Assembly: GCA_016650185.1 (NCBI GenBank)
Contig: JAENWE010000182.1
Span: forward strand, 1-9,650
Source of the DNA: Vicinamibacteria bacterium
GTDB taxonomy: Bacteria; Acidobacteriota; Vicinamibacteria; Fen-336; JAGNNV01
Reading direction: 5' to 3'
DNA: 9,650 nucleotides
Shown here: positions 1-4,291 of the stretch, in pieces
How positions within the stretch are numbered: the first letter of the stretch is position 1
Layout: each line of letters opens with the position of its first letter
Position numbers and translations under genes: made by a program
Notes under the pieces: model-generated
Told to the model about the DNA's origin: nothing
What the model saw: only the letters and a program-made list of their open reading frames with translations
Database searches by the model: none

Positions 1-747
1 CTCGGAGTGCGCCTCGTGTCCTTCGCCAGCGTCCTCAAGCATGCGGACTTTCCCTTGGCGCCGCTGCTCACACGGCTGCTCGAGACGGCCGAGTGGGGGC
101 TCGGAACCGCGGTCGAGATCGAGTTCGCGGTCAACCTGGCCCGGGCTGCGAGCGACGCCGAGTTCGGCTTCCTGCAGTTGCGCCCGCTGGCCCTATCGAG
201 CGAGGGAGAGCGACTCGAGATCGGCGAGGTGGAGCCCGAACGAGTGTTGTGCCGCAGCGCGGCCGTCCTCGGCAATGGCCGGATCGAGGACATCCGGGAA
301 CTCGTCGTGGTGGACGCCCACGGCTTCGAGCGGAAGCGCAGCCGCGAGACCGCGAGCGAGCTCGGCCGATTGAACGCCCAGATGCTTTCCGAAGGCATTC
401 CCTACCTTCTCATCGGCGTCGGGCGTTGGGGCTCCGCCGACCCGTGGCTCGGGATTCCGGTCACCTGGGACCAGATCTCGGGCGCGCGCGTGATCGTGGA
501 GGCGGGTTTCCACGATGTCCGCGTCACCCCGTCGCAGGGCACCCACTTCTTCCAGAACCTGACCTCCTTCAACGTGGGCTACTTCACGGTCAACCCCGAT
601 GCGGGCGAGGGTACGCTCGACTGGGAATGGCTGCGGGCGCAACCTGCCACGAGCGAGACCCCGTTCGCGCGCCGCGTCCGTCTCGATCGCCCGTTGCTCG
701 TGCTCATGAACGGGCACAAGGGCGAAGGCGTGATCCTGAAGCCCTGA
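1..747 (+). CDS. PEP/pyruvate-binding (PPDK N-domain) protein, C-terminal part
   Basis: The reading frame is open from base 1, so the true start lies outside the window; 248 residues are visible. The motif FLQLRPL near residue 60 resembles the Q-x-RP signature that closes the ATP-grasp (PPDK N-terminal) domain of PEP synthase and pyruvate phosphate dikinase. After it come about 180 residues found in large PEP/pyruvate-binding-domain proteins: GVGRWGSADPWLGIPVTW near residue 140, then SQGTHFFQNLTSFNVGYFTV, ending in GVILKP. That ending looks natural, so the C-terminus is probably complete. The swivelling phosphohistidine domain and the PEP-binding TIM barrel do not follow the ATP-grasp motif, so classical PEP synthase activity should not be assumed. 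The role is unknown; nucleotide binding or phosphotransfer is inferred from the family. The TGA stop is followed in the same frame by an aminotransferase remnant. Confidence 0.8.
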   Translation, partial: LGVRLVSFASVLKHADFPLAPLLTRLLETAEWGLGTAVEIEFAVNLARAASDAEFGFLQLRPLALSSEGERLEIGEVEPERVLCRSAAVLGNGRIEDIRELVVVDAHGFERKRSRETASELGRLNAQMLSEGIPYLLIGVGRWGSADPWLGIPVTWDQISGARVIVEAGFHDVRVTPSQGTHFFQNLTSFNVGYFTVNPDAGEGTLDWEWLRAQPATSETPFARRVRLDRPLLVLMNGHKGEGVILKP

Positions 748-1029
748 CCGCCGGAATCCCGGGAAACCACCCGGGCGACCGCGGCCGCGTTCAAGGCGCA
801 TGGCTGCGAGTCGACCGACTCGCAGTGCAACTTCATCTTCGTGAACGTGAAGCAGCCGGTTCGGGGCTTCCGCGACGCGTGCCGCCTTGAAGGGGAGCTG
901 GTCGCGCGCGATTTCCCGCCCTACGAGAAGAGCCACTGCCGGATCTCGATCGGCACCATCGATGAAATGAAGACGGCGGTAGCGGTGTTCGCGAAGGCCC
1001 TCGCCGCGGCCCCAGCCAAGGGCTGCTAG
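748..1029 (+). pseudogene. Histidinol-phosphate-type aminotransferase, C-terminal remnant
   Basis: The frame after the TGA of the preceding gene stays open for 93 codons and reads as the last quarter of a fold-type I PLP aminotransferase of the HisC kind. Recognisable parts are the S-x-CNFIFV strand, a FRDAC helix, DFPPYEKSHCRISIGTIDEM and a closing helix. In this family the arginine of CRISIGT binds the substrate carboxylate. The PLP lysine, the cofactor-binding aspartate and tyrosine, and the whole large domain are absent; full HisC proteins have about 350-370 residues. No good start codon or ribosome site precedes the fragment. A GTG at 841 lies inside it and would give 62 residues. I read it as the 3' scar of a deletion whose breakpoint lies at or just after base 747. 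It is almost certainly non-functional. Confidence 0.75.
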
Positions 1030-1113
1030 TGGGTCAGGAATCCTCGCAGTCCAGTTGCTCCCGAACCGACCTGCTCAAACGGCAGTGTGGCGCCGGCGAT
1101 GTGAATGAGTCCA

Positions 1114-1135
1114 GCCCGCGAGCCCGGCTGCGGGC
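1114..1135. terminator. Hairpin between convergent ends
   Basis: GCCCGC (1114-1119) pairs with GCGGGC (1130-1135). Inside the loop AGC and GCT can also pair, leaving one bulged G and a three-base loop. It sits between the end of the aminotransferase remnant (plus) and the end of vapC (minus), where a bidirectional terminator would be expected. There is no U-tract on either side, so intrinsic termination is uncertain. Confidence 0.35.
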
Positions 1136-1141
1136 GTCAGG

Positions 1142-1528
1142 TCATGCCAAGGCCAGATCTGTCCGCGAGAAGTCATTTCCGGTGGCGAGCAGGGGTCGCG
1201 ACGAGAGTTTCGCGACCGCGTAGGTCAGACAGTCTCCGAAGTTGAGCGCGGCTCGATGACGGCCTTTTCCGAAGCGGCCGTACGCGTCGGCGGCGGCCCG
1301 CCAGTGTGCGTCCGAGAAGTCGACCACGGAGATCTCGGACTCGGAGAGAAAGGCGGCGAGCGCGCGACGTCCGCCTGGTCCGATCTTCGAAAGGAGCACG
1401 ATCGCGGTTTCCGCAAGAGTGGGCGCTCCGACCGCGACGTGGTCCGCCGATGCGAGCTTCGAGAGGAGAATGTCATGCCCGGGCTCCTTCAGCAGGATAG
1501 CCACGATCGCCGAGGCGTCGAGGATCAC
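1142..1528 (-). CDS. vapC: VapC-type PIN-domain ribonuclease toxin
   Basis: This 128-residue protein has the full layout of a VapC toxin, a Mg-dependent ribonuclease that stops growth by cutting RNA, often tRNA. The four acidic residues of the PIN active site are visible: Asp4 in MILDASA, Glu40 in PTLAE, Asp99 in LNFGDC and Asp119 in TGNDF. Length and order match the family, and nothing suggests inactivation. The start is a GTG at 1528, directly after the TAA of vapB (1531-1529), so translation is probably coupled to the antitoxin gene. The RNA target cannot be read from the sequence. The family is certain; activity is inferred. Confidence 0.93.
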   Translation of the reverse strand: MILDASAIVAILLKEPGHDILLSKLASADHVAVGAPTLAETAIVLLSKIGPGGRRALAAFLSESEISVVDFSDAHWRAAADAYGRFGKGRHRAALNFGDCLTYAVAKLSSRPLLATGNDFSRTDLALA

Positions 1529-1798
1529 TTAGACCCCGGCCTTTCCGTAGCCGAGGATCCGCTCCTTCTCCCTCCTGCTTGTCCTGGACAGATGGAGACG
1601 ATCAATCTCCGGCCAGATCTCCTCGCTAAGAAGTCTCCGAACACGAGCCCAGCGCTCGTCACGCGCCGCCGGCACGACCAGCCGCAGCCGCCTCTCGTGA
1701 AGGGCCTTCCGAATCGCTTCGGTTTTGGTTTCTCCCATCCGAAGGGCGATCTCCGCCGCCATCTTCTCGGTTTCCGGGTCCTTGATGCTGAGTGGCAT
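1529..1798 (-). CDS. vapB: VapB-type antitoxin (Rv0623-like, PF07704)
   Basis: This 89-residue antitoxin is encoded just upstream of vapC. The N-terminal MPLSIKDPETEKMAAEIA and the GETKTEAIRKAL helix are typical of the Rv0623-like VapB group and should form a ribbon-helix-helix-type DNA-binding dimer. The C-terminal EEIWPEI and ILGYGKAGV are the usual segment that binds and blocks the VapC active site. I chose the ATG at 1798. It is preceded by AGAAAGG, a fair ribosome site about eight bases away, and it matches where family members begin. A longer frame to 1834 would run through the operator. Autoregulation through the inverted repeats just upstream is likely, as in other vapBC operons. Confidence 0.9.
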   Translation of the reverse strand: MPLSIKDPETEKMAAEIALRMGETKTEAIRKALHERRLRLVVPAARDERWARVRRLLSEEIWPEIDRLHLSRTSRREKERILGYGKAGV

Positions 1799-1800
1799 GT

Positions 1801-1825
1801 TTCTACCTTTCTGGTAGAACTCTAC
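1801..1825 (-). promoter_or_regulatory. Probable vapBC operator with overlapping -10
   Basis: TTCTACC (1801-1807) and GGTAGAA (1813-1819) form a perfect 7-bp inverted repeat around a 5-base centre. A third half-site, TCTAC (1821-1825), is inverted relative to GTAGA (1814-1818). Read on the minus strand, TAGAGT (1824-1819) could be the -10 hexamer, with a short leader carrying the ribosome site. The repeat therefore covers both promoter and ribosome site, as expected for VapB/VapBC autorepression. A -35 element is not clear. Confidence 0.55.
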
Positions 1826-1861
1826 ATCCGCCACCCTGGAGACGGCGAACGGCCCGCTGAC

Positions 1862-1980
1862 CCAACCCGGGGGCCCGATCCGGAGCTTTTCGCGGAGCTG
1901 ATTCGGCGCGGCTGGAGGGATGCCGACCTCACCAAGCTCGCCGGGGCAACATCATCCGCGCGCTTGGGGGAGCGGAGTAA
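1862..1980 (+). pseudogene. Membrane (renal) dipeptidase, 3' remnant with frameshift
   Basis: From about 1862 to 1945 the plus strand reads PDPELFAELIRRGW, then DLTKLAG. If one extra G is assumed in the G run at 1943-1946, it continues GNIIRALGGAE and stops at TAA (1978-1980). Together this is the conserved C-terminal end of M19 (renal/membrane) dipeptidases: a helix with L-x-RRGW, then (K)-L-x-GGN-x-(L/I)R. The rest of the enzyme, including all zinc ligands and the barrel (normally about 350-400 residues in total), is absent. The 5' edge lies next to the vapB operator, so a rearrangement ended there. The frameshift could also be a base-call error in the homopolymer, but the missing 5' part makes the gene non-functional either way. 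Confidence 0.65.
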
Positions 1981-2057
1981 GCGGCAGACAGAATTCAAAA
2001 GGGCGCCCCGCATCCGCCGCGTCCATAGAGGCGCTCGACGGCAAGCCCTGACCGGCG

Positions 2058-2085
2058 GGCTCAGACCGCCCGGCTCAGACCGCCC
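2058..2085. repeat. Tandem duplication, 2 x 14 bp
   Basis: GGCTCAGACCGCCC occurs at 2058-2071 and again, identical, at 2072-2085. It lies in the gap between the dipeptidase remnant and the end of the M20 peptidase gene. The duplication doubles one arm of the hairpin at 2078-2096. It is most simply a replication-slippage product. Confidence 0.8.
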
Positions 2086-2096
2086 GGAGCGCGGTC
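2078..2096. terminator. Hairpin downstream of the M20 peptidase gene
   Basis: GACCGC (2078-2083) pairs with GCGGTC (2091-2096) around a seven-base loop. It starts about 34 bases past the M20 stop codon (minus strand) and lies 98 bases beyond the dipeptidase remnant on the plus strand. No U-tract follows on either strand, so it may only be a transcript-end hairpin or a Rho-assisted site. Confidence 0.3.
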
Positions 2097-2129
2097 ATTC
2101 CGCGCGCGTTGCTCCCGTGATCCCGAGCC

Positions 2130-3554
2130 TCAGGGGCCCTGCTCGGCGAAGATCTTCACCAGCCGGTAGAGATACTCGCGCGCGTCGAGGAGGGACTTCA
2201 CGCGCAACCGCTCGTTCAGGCCGTGAATACCGCCGAGGTCGGCATCGATGAAGATGCCGGATATGCCATAGGTCGGAATACCCGATGGGGTCAGGAAGGC
2301 GCCGTCCGTACCGCCCGCCTGCAACATCGGGACGAAGGGCACGCCCGGAAACACCTGCTCGGAAACCTGCCGGGCCGGCCCCATGATGGTCGGGGTCAGG
2401 GGCGGCGGGTCTGAGGCCTCGGAGCGGGTCTCGAGTGTCGTCACCTTCACCATCGGGTCCGCCGCCGCTGCCTCCAGGCTTTGGCGGACCGACTCCACCG
2501 AAGTGCCCGGGAAGATGCGGCAATTGACGTTGGCCACCGCGCGCTGGGGCAGGGCGTTGGTGGCGTGGCCCGCGTTCAGCATGGTGGCGATGCAGGTGGT
2601 GTGGAGAATGGCGTTCATCGACGGGTCTGAGGCAGCGATCTGCCGGGCGAGCGCCGTATTCGACGGGGTGTTGGAGAACGTGCTGAGCGCGTGGCCCGCC
2701 TCTCCGCCGATGATGGGGCCCATGGCCTTGAAGAAGCCAACAGTCGTGTCGTTGGTGACAATCGGGAACTCGTAGTTGCCGACTCTTACGAGCGCCGCCG
2801 CGAGACGGTTGATCGCATTCTCCTTAACCGGCCGCGAGGAGTGGCCGCCGGGGTTCGTGACCTCGAGCGCATAGTTCTGGGGTAGCTTCTCACCCGCCTG
2901 AATGGTGTGAACCTGCTGACGTCCGGCCTCATCGAGGCGGCCACCTCCACCCTCGTTGAGCGCGAACTCGGCGTCGATCAGCGCGCGATGGTTCTTCGCC
3001 AGATCCTCGGCGCCGTTGTAGGCGCCCGACGTTTCCTCGCCGCAAGTGAGTGCCAGCTTCAACGTGCGCCTGGGCTTGTAGCCTTCGGCCTTGAAGCGGA
3101 CCAACATGTCCACCCAGATCGCGGCCTGGGCCTTGTCGTCCAGGGCCCCGCGGGCGTAGAAGTAGCCGCCTTCCTCGATCAGGGTGAACGGGTCACGAGT
3201 CCAGTCCTCCCGCTTGGCTTCCACCACGTCGACGTGAGCCAGCAGCAGTATCGCCTTCGCCGCCGGATCGGCGCCCTTGAACACGGCCACGAGGCCGCCC
3301 TCCTTTGGCTTGTCCTTCGGGACGATGGTGTGGAGGTCGGTCTCCTCTATGCCGGCGGCCTTGAGACGCGCGCCCATGCGCTGGGCGGCGAGAGTACAGC
3401 TCCCGGCCGACAGTGTCGTGTTGGTTTCGATCAGTTCCCTGTAAGTCGCCCGAAACGCCGCCTCGCCCGGTTGCTGGGCGAAGGATGCGGTCGCACCGGA
3501 GAGGGCGGCAATGCCGAGCAGGCCGGTCAGAAATGTTGGAAGGGGTCGCGTCAT
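2130..3554 (-). CDS. Exported M20-family metallopeptidase
   Basis: This 474-residue protein starts with a signal peptide (MTRPLP, hydrophobic core at residues 8-20, cleavage likely after ATASFA, residue 26), so it acts outside the cytoplasm. The M20 di-zinc site can be read in order: His107 and Asp109 in LLLAHVDVVE, Asp139/140 in ARGALDDK, the Glu173-Glu174 pair in TCGEETSG (general base and metal ligand), Glu201 in LNEGGG, and His444 in GGIHGLNE. GGHSSRP (236-242) belongs to the lid/dimerisation domain. Such enzymes remove terminal residues from peptides or acylated amino acids; the exact substrate cannot be told. I chose the ATG at 3554 because it starts the signal peptide; a frame open to 3698 only adds unconserved sequence. 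There is no Shine-Dalgarno, and the upstream hexamer predicts a leaderless transcript. It is transcribed alone and converges on the dipeptidase remnant. Confidence 0.92.
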   Translation of the reverse strand: MTRPLPTFLTGLLGIAALSGATASFAQQPGEAAFRATYRELIETNTTLSAGSCTLAAQRMGARLKAAGIEETDLHTIVPKDKPKEGGLVAVFKGADPAAKAILLLAHVDVVEAKREDWTRDPFTLIEEGGYFYARGALDDKAQAAIWVDMLVRFKAEGYKPRRTLKLALTCGEETSGAYNGAEDLAKNHRALIDAEFALNEGGGGRLDEAGRQQVHTIQAGEKLPQNYALEVTNPGGHSSRPVKENAINRLAAALVRVGNYEFPIVTNDTTVGFFKAMGPIIGGEAGHALSTFSNTPSNTALARQIAASDPSMNAILHTTCIATMLNAGHATNALPQRAVANVNCRIFPGTSVESVRQSLEAAAADPMVKVTTLETRSEASDPPPLTPTIMGPARQVSEQVFPGVPFVPMLQAGGTDGAFLTPSGIPTYGISGIFIDADLGGIHGLNERLRVKSLLDAREYLYRLVKIFAEQGP

Positions 3555-3560
3555 GTGGCG

Positions 3561-3588
3561 ATTGTAGAACGAGCCCCTTTCGCGTCTA
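3561..3588 (-). promoter_or_regulatory. Promoter of the M20 peptidase gene, predicted leaderless
   Basis: On the minus strand TACAAT (3566-3561) is separated by 16 bases from TAGACG (3588-3583), which matches the -35 consensus at four of six positions. Six bases separate TACAAT from the ATG, so +1 falls on the A of the start codon. This agrees with the lack of a ribosome site. Confidence 0.5.
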
Positions 3589-3604
3589 GGTCCGTGACTG
3601 TTGG

Positions 3605-3680
3605 AAAAAACCCGACCACCGTCATCGCGAAGGCCGCATCGTTCTGCGTGGCCTGAAGCGATCTCGCCGTCCTGCCGAGA
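3605..3680. repeat. Structured intergenic element with two adjacent hairpins
   Basis: ATCGC (3624-3628) pairs with GCGAT (3658-3662), and inside it GGCC (3632-3635) pairs with GGCC (3650-3653), giving an interrupted hairpin. The next bases form a second one: TCTCG (3662-3666) with CGAGA (3676-3680). A run of six A at 3605-3610 becomes T6 on the minus strand, about 14 bases past the first hairpin. The layout suits a REP-like dispersed element, or a terminator for the upstream minus-strand gene. Other copies are not visible in this window. The rest of the gene-free stretch 3555-3784 shows nothing beyond this and the M20 promoter. Confidence 0.35.
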
Positions 3681-3784
3681 CTGCTTCGTCCCATGCATTC
3701 CGTCGGGGTCCTGGCAATGAGTTCAGCGCAGAGCGCCAGAACCGGAACGATCAACAGATCCGAGGCCTCGATGGCCGGTGCGAA

Positions 3785-4228
3785 CTAGGTCAAACCGCTG
3801 CCCTTGTATCGCTGCTTGTAGAACGCCAGAACCTCGTCTGTGCGGTCGAATGAACCAAGGACGACGTTTGAACAGGGGCGACCTGACGGACCTGGACCTC
3901 CTGGTTCGGTGTGGCAGGAGTTCGAAACAATAACAGCAGCCAATATGAGGGCTCGCCTTGTGATCTGGAGCGTCCCATCCGCTTCAGGCAAGGACAAGGA
4001 CATCGACAGGGTCGCTATGGATTTTGTCAGGCCAACAATCCGCCCTTCCAGGGCGCCCCACTTGCCGCCATTGCTGAGGTACGGGTCCAGGCTCGCTCGC
4101 AACACCTCAAGCCACTCTTCCACGTCCTTCGGGTTGGCGGTCCAGCGGCCAGCCGGCAGCGCCTCGTTGAAAGCGACTCTAATCTGCCCCAGGGCAACGT
4201 CGGTGTCTTTGGAAATGGATTTGCTCAT
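3785..4228 (-). CDS. Uncharacterised 147-residue protein
   Basis: I do not recognise this family. The start is the ATG at 4228, preceded by GGAGAAAG about five bases away, one of the best ribosome sites in the window; the frame stays open to 4276 but the extra part has no such signal. Residues 1-80 look helical and soluble, with a WL-x-VLRASLDPYLSNGG segment (39-55). Residues 93-104 are hydrophobic (ALILAAVIVSNS) and are followed by Cys105, a Gly/Pro-rich stretch and Cys119; the tail has FYKQRYKGSG. The hydrophobic piece is short and internal, so it is more likely a buried helix than an export signal. It lies 63 bases beyond the kinase stop on the same strand and could be read through from that unit, though it seems to have its own translation signals. 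Existence as a gene is likely; function is unknown. Confidence 0.6.
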   Translation of the reverse strand: MSKSISKDTDVALGQIRVAFNEALPAGRWTANPKDVEEWLEVLRASLDPYLSNGGKWGALEGRIVGLTKSIATLSMSLSLPEADGTLQITRRALILAAVIVSNSCHTEPGGPGPSGRPCSNVVLGSFDRTDEVLAFYKQRYKGSGLT

Positions 4229-4291
4229 GGATCTTTCTCCGATTGAATGGTGTGCCGTAGATAACGTTCGAGACATCGAATCCGAACAAAG

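Noticed and set aside
193..936. Minus-strand open frame of 247 codons
   Set aside because: It is antisense to the PEP-binding gene and the aminotransferase remnant, both recognisable on the plus strand; no family features.
1256..2251. Plus-strand open frame of 331 codons across vapBC
   Set aside because: It runs antisense to vapB and vapC, which have clear family matches. Its composition is Arg/Pro-rich as expected for an antisense frame in GC-rich DNA. Only its 1862-1945 part is meaningful, as the dipeptidase remnant.
3555..3698. N-terminal extension of the M20 peptidase by 48 residues
   Set aside because: It would bury the signal peptide and read through promoter-like sequence; the extra residues look non-coding.
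3894..3957. Internal lipoprotein-like signal (hydrophobic stretch ending in Cys105) in the 147-residue protein
   Set aside because: No start codon with a ribosome site lies just before it, and the upstream ribosome site and frame support the longer protein. The hydrophobic run of about twelve residues is short.
4267..4287. Inverted repeat TTCGA-N4-TCGAA upstream of the 147-residue protein gene
   Set aside because: The arms are only five bases in a TCG-rich context, and an alternative pairing (GTTCG with CGAAC) overlaps it. Not enough to call an operator.
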